Translations under genes and position numbers: made by a program
Shown: positions 8,051-16,013 of the stretch, piece after piece
Numbering within the stretch: the first letter of the stretch is position 1
Layout of the letters: each line of letters begins with the position of its first letter
The notes under the pieces: generated by a model
The model's database searches: none
Seen by the model: the letters and a program-made list of their open reading frames with translations, nothing else
What the model was told of the DNA's origin: nothing
Source: Lentzea sp. NBRC 105346
Lineage (GTDB): Bacteria > Actinomycetota > Actinomycetes > Mycobacteriales > Pseudonocardiaceae
Assembly (NCBI RefSeq): GCF_030269605.1
Contig: NZ_BSTQ01000024.1
Location: 62,001-126,000, forward strand
Reading direction: 5' to 3'
DNA: 64,000 nt

Positions 8051-8083
8051 GGCCCGCCTCCCATAACGAATGGGAGACGGGCC
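8051..8083 (-). terminator. Rho-independent terminator after the trypsin-like protease gene
   Basis: GGCCCGCCTCCCAT (8051-8064) pairs with ATGGGAGACGGGCC (8070-8083) around a 5-nt loop, with one mismatch. Four A residues at 8047-8050 give a short U-run for leftward transcripts. It lies 20 bp past the protease stop codon. Confidence 0.75.
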
Positions 8084-8102
8084 CGTTTCACCGAGGGAGC
8101 TG

Positions 8103-8864
8103 CTACACAGCTCCGGCGTACTGGCTGATCCAGGTGCGGAACGCCGGGACGTCGACGTAGATCGACGGCGCCGTCGCGCACACGGAGCCGCCGCCGCTGC
8201 GGCTGGTGGCACCGATCAGCTGCCACGCGCCACCAACGGACTTGATCTGCGGGCCACCCGAGTCGCCGTAGCAGGCGCCCTTGTTGCCACCGGTGTTGTT
8301 GGTGCAGATCTCGGTCGACGCGCGGATGCCGCCACAGCGGCTGTCAGCCACGATCGACGTGTCCAGCTCCTGCAGGATCGTCGGAGCGCCACAGCCACCG
8401 GGCTGCGGACAGGTCTGGCCCCAGCCGATGATGCGGGTCTGCGTGCCGACCGGGCCCGACTCCGCCGCGATCTTTACCGGCGTCTGGGCGACCGAAGTGG
8501 ACAGTCGCAGGAGCGCGATGTCGCCGCTCGGGTTCGTCACGATCTGCGCGCCGGTGGCGACGGTGCCGCCGCTGGTGCGGTTGGTCGTGCCGATCCGGGC
8601 GCGGATCGATCCGGGAGTCTTGCCACTGACGCAGTGCTTCGCCGTCACCACCCAGTTGGCCTTGATGAGCGAGCCACCACAGAAGTGGCCGCCAGAGGTG
8701 CTCTGCAGCGACACCATGAAGGTGTACGTCTGCGTCGCGTTGTGGCCGCCGACGATGAACGGCGTGATGTCGCCGTCCGGAGTGTCGGCCGTAGCCGCGC
8801 CGGCCGAGGCGAGCAGGGCGCCCGCGGCCACGGCAAAAGCGGTAAGCAGGGAACGTGCCCTCAT
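8103..8864 (-). CDS. Secreted trypsin-like serine protease (S1 family)
   Basis: This 253-residue protein has a signal peptide (MRARSLLTAFAVAAGALLASA...ATADT) followed by a short propeptide and the mature N-terminus FIVGGHNATQTYTFMVSLQS, equivalent to the IVGG of trypsin. The catalytic triad is visible: His in WVVTAKHC, Asp in SGDIALLRLS, and Ser in CYGDSGGPQI. Six cysteines fit three disulfides. The residue six before the catalytic Ser lies in a GNKGACYGDSGG context, so the P1 preference is not obvious. It acts outside the cell. It is monocistronic, with a terminator just downstream. Confidence 0.9.
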   Translation of the reverse strand: MRARSLLTAFAVAAGALLASAGAATADTPDGDITPFIVGGHNATQTYTFMVSLQSTSGGHFCGGSLIKANWVVTAKHCVSGKTPGSIRARIGTTNRTSGGTVATGAQIVTNPSGDIALLRLSTSVAQTPVKIAAESGPVGTQTRIIGWGQTCPQPGGCGAPTILQELDTSIVADSRCGGIRASTEICTNNTGGNKGACYGDSGGPQIKSVGGAWQLIGATSRSGGGSVCATAPSIYVDVPAFRTWISQYAGAV

Positions 8865-8984
8865 AAGTTTCCGTTCCTTCCTTCCCCGGCGCAGGGATGC
8901 CGGGGTCGGAACGAAAACTATGGACTTTGGTCACAATGTAACCAGGGCCACTCGGACGGTTACGCTCGGTTCACCGTTGACGCA

Positions 8985-10025
8985 TTACGGCATCGGGGGG
9001 AGTGCGTCCTCCGGACGGTCGAAGTCGACCGACGCGTACTCGCGCAGCTTCGTGAGCCGATGGAACCCATCGATCATGCGCACGGTGCCCGACTTCGACC
9101 GCATCACGATGGACTGCGTGGTGCAGCCACCGGCGCGGTAGTGCACACCCCTGACCAGGTCACCGTCGGTCACACCGGTGGCGCAGAAGAACACGTTGTC
9201 GCCACTCACGAGGTCGTCCGTGGTGAGCACGCGGTCGAGGTCGTGGCCGGCCGCGATGGCCTTCTCACGCTCTTCCTGATCCTTCGGCCACAACCTGCCT
9301 TGAATGGCGCCACCGACGCACTTCAGCGCTGCGGCCGCGATGATGCCCTCCGGCGTGCCGCCGATGCCGATCAGCATGTCCACGCCGCTGTTCGGCCGGG
9401 CCGCCGAGATCGCGCCCGCGACGTCGCCGTCGGAGATGAAGTGGATGCGGGCACCGGCCTGGCGCACCTCCGCGACGATCTGCTCGTGCCGCGGCCGGTC
9501 GAGGATGCACACCGTCACGTCCGAGACCTCGCTGTGCTTGGCCTTGGCGACGCGGCGGATGTTCTCCGCGATCGGCGCGGTGATGTCGATGGCGTCGGCC
9601 GCCTCGGGGCCGACGGCGAGCTTCTCCATGTAGAACACGGCCGACGGGTCGAACATCGCACCACGCTCCGCCACGGCGAGCACGGCCAGCGCGTTCGGCA
9701 TGCCCTTGGCCATCAGCGTCGTGCCGTCGATCGGGTCCACCGCGACGTCGCAGTCGGGGCCCTCGCCGTTGCCGACCTCTTCGCCGTTGTAGAGCATCGG
9801 CGCGTGGTCCTTCTCGCCCTCGCCGATGACCACGACACCGCGCATCGACACGGTGTGGATGAGCTTGCGCATGGCGTCGACCGCCGCGCCGTCTCCGCCG
9901 TTCTTGTCGCCCCGGCCCACCCAGCGGCCCGCGGCCATCGCGGCGGCCTCGGTGACGCGCACGAGCTCCAGCGCCAGGTTGCGATCAGGGGCTTCGCGAC
10001 GCCGTTCCGAGGGGGTGTTCACCAT
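8985..10025 (-). CDS. glpX: Class II fructose-1,6-bisphosphatase
   Basis: This 346-residue enzyme removes the 1-phosphate from fructose-1,6-bisphosphate, the gluconeogenic step that actinobacteria perform with GlpX. Metal and substrate motifs are present: GRGDKNGGDGAAVDAM, VVIGEGEKDHAPML and DVAVDPIDGTTLMAKG, with GIGGTPEGI further on. The ATG at 10025 is preceded by GGAGG at 10032-10036 with ideal spacing, so it is preferred to the in-frame GTG at 10037. As in mycobacteria it lies close to fumC and to the xse genes. Confidence 0.93.
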   Translation of the reverse strand: MVNTPSERRREAPDRNLALELVRVTEAAAMAAGRWVGRGDKNGGDGAAVDAMRKLIHTVSMRGVVVIGEGEKDHAPMLYNGEEVGNGEGPDCDVAVDPIDGTTLMAKGMPNALAVLAVAERGAMFDPSAVFYMEKLAVGPEAADAIDITAPIAENIRRVAKAKHSEVSDVTVCILDRPRHEQIVAEVRQAGARIHFISDGDVAGAISAARPNSGVDMLIGIGGTPEGIIAAAALKCVGGAIQGRLWPKDQEEREKAIAAGHDLDRVLTTDDLVSGDNVFFCATGVTDGDLVRGVHYRAGGCTTQSIVMRSKSGTVRMIDGFHRLTKLREYASVDFDRPEDALPPMP

Positions 10026-10076
10026 TGCGGCCTCCACATGCGATTACCGAGCGGTACGCCCGATCCTTGCATGGAG

Positions 10077-10289
10077 TTACCCCTCGGAGACGTCCTCCTC
10101 CACCACGGCGAGAGCTGCATCGATTCGCTCACGTGCACCGGCGAGATGCTGCTCACACGTCCGGGCGAGCGCCTCGCCCCGTTCCCACAACTTGATCGAC
10201 TCTTCGAGTGACAGCCCGCCGGCCTCGAGCTTGCGGACGACCTCCACCAGCTCGTCCCTGGCTGCCTCGTATCCCAGCTCGGTCGTCAC
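10077..10289 (-). CDS. xseB: Exodeoxyribonuclease VII small subunit
   Basis: This 70-residue protein (GYEAARDELVEVVRKLEAGG, then LSLEESIKLWERGEAL) matches the coiled-coil XseB family. It binds XseA to form exonuclease VII, which degrades single-stranded DNA. The start codon overlaps the stop of the preceding 113-residue gene by 4 bp, so the xseA - unknown - xseB run is one translationally coupled operon. Confidence 0.92.
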   Translation of the reverse strand: MTTELGYEAARDELVEVVRKLEAGGLSLEESIKLWERGEALARTCEQHLAGARERIDAALAVVEEDVSEG

Positions 10290-10627
10290 GCGGGTGTGCT
10301 CCTCAGTCGGCTCAGGACGGTCGCGACCGCCTGGTCGTAGCCGACGAACGCTTCGGCGTACTCGGCCCCGTCACCCTCTCGCACGGCCTCGTCGATGCGG
10401 CACTCGGCCTGCATGACACGCCGGTAGTGCGACGAGCCGACGGTCGCCTCGGACAGGTCGTGCAACGTCAGGATGAGCCGATCGCGGCTGCGTGAGTTGC
10501 AGCCGCCGAGCAGCGCGGCCCAGCAGTCGGCCGCGGCCCGGTTGGCCGCCTCGGCGACGCTGCGCACACCCGAGGTGCAGTCGTCGGCCGCGGCCATGGT
10601 CAGCGGGAGGAACACAGGGTCAACCAC
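10286..10627 (-). CDS. Conserved hypothetical protein between xseA and xseB
   Basis: This 113-residue protein starts with GTG at 10627, directly after GGGGGAGG on the minus strand, and overlaps the xseA stop by 8 bp and the xseB start by 4 bp. It looks mostly helical, with three cysteines (DDCTSG, ADCWAALLGGC, QAECRID). I do not recognise a domain. Its place inside the exonuclease VII operon suggests co-expression, but not necessarily a DNA role. An upstream extension of the frame would run inside xseA and is not needed. Confidence 0.6.
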   Translation of the reverse strand: MVDPVFLPLTMAAADDCTSGVRSVAEAANRAAADCWAALLGGCNSRSRDRLILTLHDLSEATVGSSHYRRVMQAECRIDEAVREGDGAEYAEAFVGYDQAVATVLSRLRSTPA

Positions 10628-11861
10628 CGGTACCTCCCCCTTCCTCTTCCGATTCCGTGACGACGGCGCGTATCGCCCCGTCAACGACCCGTACCCGCAG
10701 TTGCGTTCCCGCGGGTGCCTCAGCTGTGGACCGGAGCACACCGTCAACCCCGTCAGGTGTGACGAGTTGCACAACGGCATATCCGCGGGCCAGCGTGGCG
10801 GCCGGACCGAGGGTCGTCAAGCGAGCTTTCGTCCCCGACAGGTTGATCTCTTCCCGGTCGAGACGGCCCTCGACCGCCCGTTGTGCCTGTTCACGAAGCC
10901 TTTTCACGTCTTCTGCGCGCCGATCCAGGGGACCGTACGGATCCGAAAGTGCTGGTCGGGACCGCAGTTGGTCCAGCAGACGGCGCTCGCGGTCCACCCA
11001 GCCGTGCAGTGCCCGGCGGCCGCGGTCGCGCATCTGGCGGACCCGCTCTGTTTCTTCCGCTACATCGGGAACCACCCGTTTGCCCGCATCGGTCGGCGTC
11101 GAGCAGCGCACGTCCGCGACGTGGTCGACGAGTGGCGTGTCCGGCTCGTGCCCGATCGCGGACAGCACGGGCGTGCGGCACTCCGCGACCGCCCGGCACA
11201 ACGCCTCGTCCGAGAACGGCAGCAGGTCCTCGACGCTGCCGCCGCCCCTGGCGATGATGATGACGTCGCACTCGGGGTCGCGGTCCAGGGTGGACAGTGC
11301 CGTCACGACCTGTGGCACCGCCTGAACCCCTTGCACCGCAACGTTGATAACCCGGAAATGGGCTGCGGGCCAGCGGCCGCGGGCGTTGGTCAGCACGTCG
11401 CGCTCGGCGGCCGACGCACGTCCGGTGATGAGGCCGATCTTGTTCGGCAGGAACGGCGGCCGGCGCTTGCGGCGGGGATCGAACAGGCCCTCGGCGTGCA
11501 GCAGCTTGCGCAGCCGTTCGATCCGGGCGAGCAGCTCACCGATGCCGACCGCGCGGATCTCGTCGACGCGCAGGCTGAGCGTGCCGCGAGCCGGGTAGAA
11601 GTTCATCTTCCCGTGCACCACGACGCGGCTGCCCTCGGTCAGCTGCATGTCCCTGAGCAGCATCGACGGCGCCGTGAGCGACATCGACATGTCGACGCTC
11701 GGGTCGCGCAGCGTGAGGAACGCGGTGCTGCTGCGGCTGCTCAGCTGCGTGACCTGGCCCTCGACCCACACCGGGCCGAGGCGGTTGATCCACTCCAGCA
11801 CCTTGCGCGCGACCGTGCGGACCGGCCAGGGGTTCTCAGGAGTGGATGGTGCGTCGGTCAC
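10620..11861 (-). CDS. xseA: Exodeoxyribonuclease VII large subunit
   Basis: This 413-residue protein is the catalytic subunit of exonuclease VII. It begins with an OB-fold (VWVEGQVTQLSSRSSTAFLTLRD... split over residues 28-110). The nuclease core has the motifs KIGLITGRASAAERDVL, VIIIARGGGSVEDLLPF and AIGHEPDTPLVDHVADVR, which hold conserved catalytic Asp, Arg, Gly and His residues. A helical coiled region and a C-terminal LARGYAVVQ segment follow. It starts with GTG at 11861, overlapping the lipid-droplet gene stop by 4 bp. Confidence 0.93.
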   Translation of the reverse strand: MTDAPSTPENPWPVRTVARKVLEWINRLGPVWVEGQVTQLSSRSSTAFLTLRDPSVDMSMSLTAPSMLLRDMQLTEGSRVVVHGKMNFYPARGTLSLRVDEIRAVGIGELLARIERLRKLLHAEGLFDPRRKRRPPFLPNKIGLITGRASAAERDVLTNARGRWPAAHFRVINVAVQGVQAVPQVVTALSTLDRDPECDVIIIARGGGSVEDLLPFSDEALCRAVAECRTPVLSAIGHEPDTPLVDHVADVRCSTPTDAGKRVVPDVAEETERVRQMRDRGRRALHGWVDRERRLLDQLRSRPALSDPYGPLDRRAEDVKRLREQAQRAVEGRLDREEINLSGTKARLTTLGPAATLARGYAVVQLVTPDGVDGVLRSTAEAPAGTQLRVRVVDGAIRAVVTESEEEGGGTGG

Positions 11862-12346
11862 TGGGAACGCACGGTGGTGATGCGACGGTTCAGCATGCCG
11901 ACGAACTCCGGTCGCGCGGCGTGGGCGCGTTCGTACGTGAGCAGTTCCTCGAGATCGTCGATGCTGAGGTTGCGCAGACGTGCCCGCAACTGGGCGATGG
12001 AGAGGTCGTCGTAGTTGGGCAACGCCTCCGGCACCTCGCGGGCGAGCGCGCGTTCCTCCTCGGCCCACGGGTCGCCGTCGTCGTCGGTCGCCTCGGGCTC
12101 TTCGGCGTCCTCGTCGAACGTGGCCCACTCGGGTTCGTCCTCGACCGGGCGAAGTCCGGAGAGAATGTCGTCACCCTTGATGGCGAGTTCGGTCACATGC
12201 TGCTGCACGCGCATGGACAACTGCAGCGCCTCGCTGACGACCGTGACGGGTAGCCCGGCGAGCTGCTGCGGCAGCCTGCGGGCCTGTTCGAGGGCGGTCG
12301 CCGCGAGTCCGGCTGCGACGCGGACCGGCAACGGCAGTGGCTTCAT
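11858..12346 (-). CDS. Lipid droplet-associated family protein
   Basis: This 162-residue protein has an amphipathic N-terminal half (MKPLPLPVRVAAGLAATALEQ, then LPQQLAGLPVTVVSEALQLSMRVQQHV). It then has a highly acidic linker and a C-terminal helical segment ending YERAHAARPEFVGMLNRRI. This layout and the position between xseA and ispH match the actinobacterial proteins named lipid-droplet associated after Rhodococcus work. The C-terminal part suggests adaptor or binding roles. It is the first gene of the leftward xse operon and is divergent from ispH with a 63 bp gap. Confidence 0.7.
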   Translation of the reverse strand: MKPLPLPVRVAAGLAATALEQARRLPQQLAGLPVTVVSEALQLSMRVQQHVTELAIKGDDILSGLRPVEDEPEWATFDEDAEEPEATDDDGDPWAEEERALAREVPEALPNYDDLSIAQLRARLRNLSIDDLEELLTYERAHAARPEFVGMLNRRITTVRSQ

Positions 12347-12409
12347 GGTGCTAAGCCTGCCGTAGTCACGTGACAAATGCCTAGGAACAGGCCTGGGTAC
12401 CCTGGGGGC

Positions 12410-13354
12410 ATGTCCAAGCGAGTCCTGTTGGCGAAGCCGCGTGGCTACTGCGCGGGCGTTGATCGTGCCGTCGAGACGGTCGAGCGCGCTCTGGAGCAGT
12501 ACGGCGCACCTGTGTACGTCCGAAAGGAGATCGTCCACAACAAGTACGTCGTGGAGACCCTGTCGGATCGCGGCGCCATCTTCGTCGACGAGACCGACGA
12601 GGTGCCCGAGGGCGCACTGGTGGTCTTCTCCGCGCACGGCGTGTCGCCGATGGTGCACGAGGAGGCCGCGGCGCGGTCGTTGCGGACCATCGATGCCACG
12701 TGCCCGCTCGTCACCAAGGTGCACAACGAGGCCAAGCGGTTCGCCCGCGACGACTACGACATCCTGCTTATCGGCCACGAGGGCCACGAGGAGGTCGAGG
12801 GCACCGCCGGTGAGGCGCCCCAGCACGTGCAGCTGGTGGATACCGCCGAGGACGCGGCGACCGTCGAGGTGCGCGATCCGTCCAAGGTGGTCTGGTTGTC
12901 GCAGACGACGCTGTCCGTCGACGAGACGATGGTGCGCGTGCGGCAGCTGCGCGAGCGGTTCCCCGAGATGCAGGACCCGCCGTCCGACGACATCTGCTAC
13001 GCCACGTCCAACCGGCAGACGGCCGTGAAGACGATGGCGCCCTCGTGCGACCTGGTCCTCGTGGTCGGCTCGAAGAACTCGTCCAACTCGGTGCGGCTCG
13101 TCGAGGTGGCGCTGCAGGCAGGTGCCCGTGCGTCGTACCTGATCGACTACGCGAAGGAAGTCGACCCGGCGTGGCTCGAGGGCGTCGAGACGATCGGCGT
13201 GACGTCGGGTGCCTCCGTGCCGGACATTCTCGTGATGGAACTGCTGAAGTTCCTCGAGTCGCGTGGCTGGGAAGAGGTCGAGGAGATCACCACGGCCAAC
13301 GAGAAGATCGCATTCGCCCTGCCGCGGGAATTGCGCAAGGACCTCGTGCGATAG
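12410..13354 (+). CDS. ispH: 4-hydroxy-3-methylbut-2-enyl diphosphate reductase
   Basis: This 314-residue iron-sulfur enzyme makes IPP and DMAPP in the last step of the MEP pathway. The three cluster-binding cysteines are in RGYCAGVDRAV, IDATCPLVTKVH and the DLVLVVGSKNSSNS-preceding segment APSCDLV. The conserved SAHGVSP and IGHEGHEEVEGT segments with their histidines bind the diphosphate. The ATG at 12410 starts MSKRVLLAKPRGYC, as expected; an upstream in-frame codon would add only 11 unusual residues. A perfect GTCACGTGAC palindrome at 12365-12374 lies in the divergent promoter region. Confidence 0.95.
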   Translation: MSKRVLLAKPRGYCAGVDRAVETVERALEQYGAPVYVRKEIVHNKYVVETLSDRGAIFVDETDEVPEGALVVFSAHGVSPMVHEEAAARSLRTIDATCPLVTKVHNEAKRFARDDYDILLIGHEGHEEVEGTAGEAPQHVQLVDTAEDAATVEVRDPSKVVWLSQTTLSVDETMVRVRQLRERFPEMQDPPSDDICYATSNRQTAVKTMAPSCDLVLVVGSKNSSNSVRLVEVALQAGARASYLIDYAKEVDPAWLEGVETIGVTSGASVPDILVMELLKFLESRGWEEVEEITTANEKIAFALPRELRKDLVR

Positions 13355-13461
13355 GTAATACATATACGACCGAACAGAGCATTTTGTAGTTCGGAAAGTA
13401 TCTGAACGAACCAGGCGCTCCCCTGTTGAGTCGGAACATCCACTCACAGAGGAGCATCCTG

Positions 13462-14391
13462 GTGAGCAAATTCTCGATGCGTGTCGCGGCAGCGGTGGGG
13501 AGCCTGCTGTTCGCGTCGGTCTTGACCGCGGTGTCGGCGCAGGCCGCGCCTTCCGCTTCGGTGGAGACCGTCGCAAGCGACACAGGGGCGGGCATCAAGT
13601 CGGCCGCGGTGAGCGGGCTGAGAGGCGTGTCCAGCTACCGTGGCACCGGTGTGCCGTCCGACGTGCGAGCGTACGGCGCCACGCCCGTCGCCGACGGGCA
13701 CAAGATCGCCGGGCTGGACTTCCAGACCCAGTCGATCATCGGGCCCGACAACCGGATCCGCGTCAACCCGACCACCGGGTTCCCGGCTCGGGCGACGGTG
13801 CTGATCACCCGCACGGTCAACGGCGTGGAGAGCCAGCACTGCAGCGGCTGGATGTACTCGCCGACGCTCGTCCTGACCGCCGGCCACTGCGTGTTCAACG
13901 GCACCAGCTGGTACACCGGTCAGCTGCGGTTCTACCCCGGTGCCAACGGGTTCTCGTACCCGTACGGCTCCTGCACGGCCTCGCAGCTGCTGTCCAACAC
14001 CGGCTGGACCGTCAACCACAGCCAGGACGCCGACTACGGCGGCGCCAAGCTGAACTGCACCATCGGCAACGCCACCGGTTGGTACGGCTCGTACTGGCAG
14101 ACCGCTTCGCTGAACGGCACGCCGTCGGTGGTGCAGGGCTACCCCGGTGACAAGGCGCAGCAGCAGTGGGTGTCGTACGACCAGATCCGCATCAGCGACC
14201 CGTTGCGGCTGTACTACGACAACGACACCGTGGGCGGCAACAGCGGCAGCCCCGTCTACACGAACCGTCCCGCCGGGTCGCCCGGTTGTGCCGGCCAGTG
14301 CTTCCTCGCCTGGCACGCGTACGGCGGTTCGCACAACAGCGGCGCCCGGTTGACCGAATCCCGGTTCAACCTGATCGCCGGCTGGCGGTAA
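13462..14391 (+). CDS. Secreted V8-like glutamyl endopeptidase (S1B family)
   Basis: This 309-residue exported protein starts with GTG at 13462 after an AGAGGAG site, and has a signal peptide ending near VSAQAAPSAS plus a propeptide. The serine protease core has His in VLTAGHCVFNG, Asp in HSQDADYGGAKL and Ser in VGGNSGSPVYTN. The layout and the GNSGSP motif are those of staphylococcal V8-like peptidases and Streptomyces homologues. A Cys pair flanks AGSPGCAGQC near the C-terminus. It probably acts extracellularly and is secreted as a zymogen. A strong terminator follows 6 bp after the stop. Confidence 0.86.
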   Translation: MSKFSMRVAAAVGSLLFASVLTAVSAQAAPSASVETVASDTGAGIKSAAVSGLRGVSSYRGTGVPSDVRAYGATPVADGHKIAGLDFQTQSIIGPDNRIRVNPTTGFPARATVLITRTVNGVESQHCSGWMYSPTLVLTAGHCVFNGTSWYTGQLRFYPGANGFSYPYGSCTASQLLSNTGWTVNHSQDADYGGAKLNCTIGNATGWYGSYWQTASLNGTPSVVQGYPGDKAQQQWVSYDQIRISDPLRLYYDNDTVGGNSGSPVYTNRPAGSPGCAGQCFLAWHAYGGSHNSGARLTESRFNLIAGWR

Positions 14392-14397
14392 TTGTTC

Positions 14398-14434
14398 GGG
14401 GCATTCCGGTTGTTCGTCGCAACCGGAATGCCCC
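14398..14434 (+). terminator. Strong hairpin terminator after the V8-like protease
   Basis: GGGGCATTCCGGTTG (14398-14412) pairs perfectly over 15 bp with CAACCGGAATGCCCC (14420-14434) around a 7-nt loop. The U-run is poor (TCTCCTCC), as is common in actinobacterial terminators. Confidence 0.82.
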
Positions 14435-14478
14435 TCTCCTCCGTCCTTTGAGCGGAGAAGGGGAGGAGCGGATCGATC

Positions 14479-14835
14479 GTGAGATCTCTTTGTGTGGTTC
14501 TTGTATTGGTACTCGCCGCGTGTACTACCGAGCTTCCGGCGAATGATTCGCGGGGGCCCGCCGTCCCCAAGACGAGCGGTCGGGCCGGTCAGGTGACGGG
14601 GACCGTGACCGACGCGACCGGCAAGCCGGTCGAGGGGGCGCTCGTGCAGGTCAACTCGCACGAGATGCACCCGCTGCCGGACATCGCGGTGCACTCGTTG
14701 CCTGACGGGCACTACTCGTGGCCAAGCCTGGAACCGGGGAAGTACCAGTTCACGGCGTTGAAGGACGGCAAGACCGGACCCGCGGTCGAGGTGACCATCG
14801 ACGGTCCCACGACCGCTGACCTGCGGCTGCCCTAA
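14479..14835 (+). CDS. Small lipoprotein with carboxypeptidase-regulatory-like fold
   Basis: This 118-residue protein starts with GTG at 14479 after GGGGAGGAG. It has a lipoprotein signal (MRSLCVVLVLVLAACTT) with Cys15 as the likely lipidation site. The mature part is a single beta-sandwich of the CarboxypepD_reg / cna-B type, with GQVTGTVTDATGKPVEGALV and GHYSWPSLEPGKYQFTALKDG. Such domains are structural or carbohydrate-binding modules, and no catalytic residue is visible. The 3' end overlaps the convergent DUF6542 gene by 4 bp. Confidence 0.75.
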   Translation: MRSLCVVLVLVLAACTTELPANDSRGPAVPKTSGRAGQVTGTVTDATGKPVEGALVQVNSHEMHPLPDIAVHSLPDGHYSWPSLEPGKYQFTALKDGKTGPAVEVTIDGPTTADLRLP

Positions 14836-15551
14836 CGGTCGTCGCGGGGCGGCCGGGGACGTCGCTGCGGGGCCCGCTCGCCCTGCGCGGGACGTGGCCT
14901 GCGCTCGCCCTGCGGTGCGGGACGGCGTGCGGTGCTCTCACGGCGCGCGGCATCGGGACGCGGGCGGCGCGGACGTTCGCCCTCGTCCTGGGCCGGGCGG
15001 CGGCGCGGCTCGCTCGACGGCTTCGGCCGCCGCTTGAGGTCCGCCTTCGCCTCCCTGACGTCGGCCTTCGACGGCCGGTTCGGGTCCTTCTGCGAGAGCA
15101 TGCGGGCGATGCCGATGCCGACGGTGAACAGCGTCGTCACCGCCATCACGGGGAAGCTGTCGATGAGCGGCTTGCCGAGGCCGAGCGCCATCGCGGCGAG
15201 TGCCGCCTTCGGGACACCGCCGGTGAGCAGGACCAGCGTCGGGACCGTCGCGGCCAGGATCAGCGGTGGCTGCACCATCGGCGCGAACAGGCTGCGCCGC
15301 TGGACCAGGCAGATGCCCGCGATGGCACCGACGAAGAACAGGATGTTGAAGACCCAGCCGACCGTCTTGCCTGAGCTGATGTCGATGTACGCGCCAATGA
15401 CGGCGGGCACCAGCGCGCAGAGGATCGACGCCCACCACGGGATGCCCTTGAAGGTCCCGGCGATGGCGCGGTAGTTCCACGCGGGGATGTCCTGGCCCTC
15501 GAAGTCGTCATCGTCATCGAGTGCCACACGGCGGTCACGCAACTCACTCAC
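14832..15551 (-). CDS. DUF6542 membrane protein with basic Pro/Arg-rich tail
   Basis: This 239-residue protein has a short acidic N-terminus (VALDDDDDFEGQDIPAW). It then has four hydrophobic segments between about residues 35 and 150 (for example WWASILCALVPAVIGAYI and FNILFFVGAIAGICLV). A long cytosolic tail follows, made of Arg, Pro and Glu. This is the actinobacterial DUF6542 layout, and the gene lies between ispH and ychF as its mycobacterial counterpart does. The function is unknown; the tail could bind nucleic acid or partner proteins. GTG at 15551 is chosen, but GTG at 15560 is equally possible. Confidence 0.72.
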   Translation of the reverse strand: MSELRDRRVALDDDDDFEGQDIPAWNYRAIAGTFKGIPWWASILCALVPAVIGAYIDISSGKTVGWVFNILFFVGAIAGICLVQRRSLFAPMVQPPLILAATVPTLVLLTGGVPKAALAAMALGLGKPLIDSFPVMAVTTLFTVGIGIARMLSQKDPNRPSKADVREAKADLKRRPKPSSEPRRRPAQDEGERPRRPRPDAARRESTARRPAPQGERRPRPAQGERAPQRRPRPPRDDR

Positions 15552-15763
15552 GGCGCACACGGTAGCCGCTTCGACATGTGCTGTTCGTCAGTCCACGGTT
15601 ATCTCACTCACGGGCAACCTCGCATCGCCCGATCGCGTTGTGCTCAGTGACGCCCGTCTCCGGTCGGGACGGGGTCGCCCGGCTTGTCCCGTATGCGGTT
15701 GTTGTGCAGTTTCGTGGGCGCTCTCCTCTCGTTCGGGACGGTCCGAACTCAAGCTAGCGCCGG

Positions 15764-16011
15764 GGTCTGACAATTCCGGTTCACGTTCGTCCGCCCGGAA
15801 GCCCTCCAGAGCGTCCAGCTCGCGCGTGCGCGCGTACGGATCGAGGTCCGACAGTTCTTGGTTCACGCCGACTGTTGGTCCGCCCGGCGCACCAGCGGGA
15901 TCGGCGTCGGGCTGCCGGCGGCCTCCGTCAGCGGTTCGACGGCCGCCCGGAAGCGCTCCAGGGCGTCCAGCTTGCGCGTGTGCGCGCACCGTTCGAGGTC
16001 TGACAGTTCCG
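15764..16011 (-). repeat. Decayed tandem copies of the rmuC 3' end
   Basis: Downstream of the rmuC stop codon lies a near-complete second copy (15861-16011, about 151 bp) of the last 40 or so codons of rmuC plus its downstream spacer. It still encodes ALERFRAAVEPLTEAAGSP and ends in ADQQSA and a stop, against ADEQSA in the gene. A third copy (15779-15860) has an internal deletion and keeps ELDALEGFRAD. A fourth fragment of about 16 bp starts at 15764. The rest of the 15552-15763 spacer shows no credible gene. The copies run head to tail, suggesting repeated unequal crossing-over or slippage. Confidence 0.85.
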
Positions 16012-16013
16012 GT

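Noticed and set aside
12365..12374. GTCACGTGAC palindrome before ispH
   Set aside because: A single 10-bp palindrome in GC-rich DNA with no known matching regulator is too weak to report as an operator.
15588..15989. A 133-codon frame in the spacer after rmuC
   Set aside because: It reads the decayed rmuC copies in mixed phases and lacks a ribosome site; it is repeat debris.
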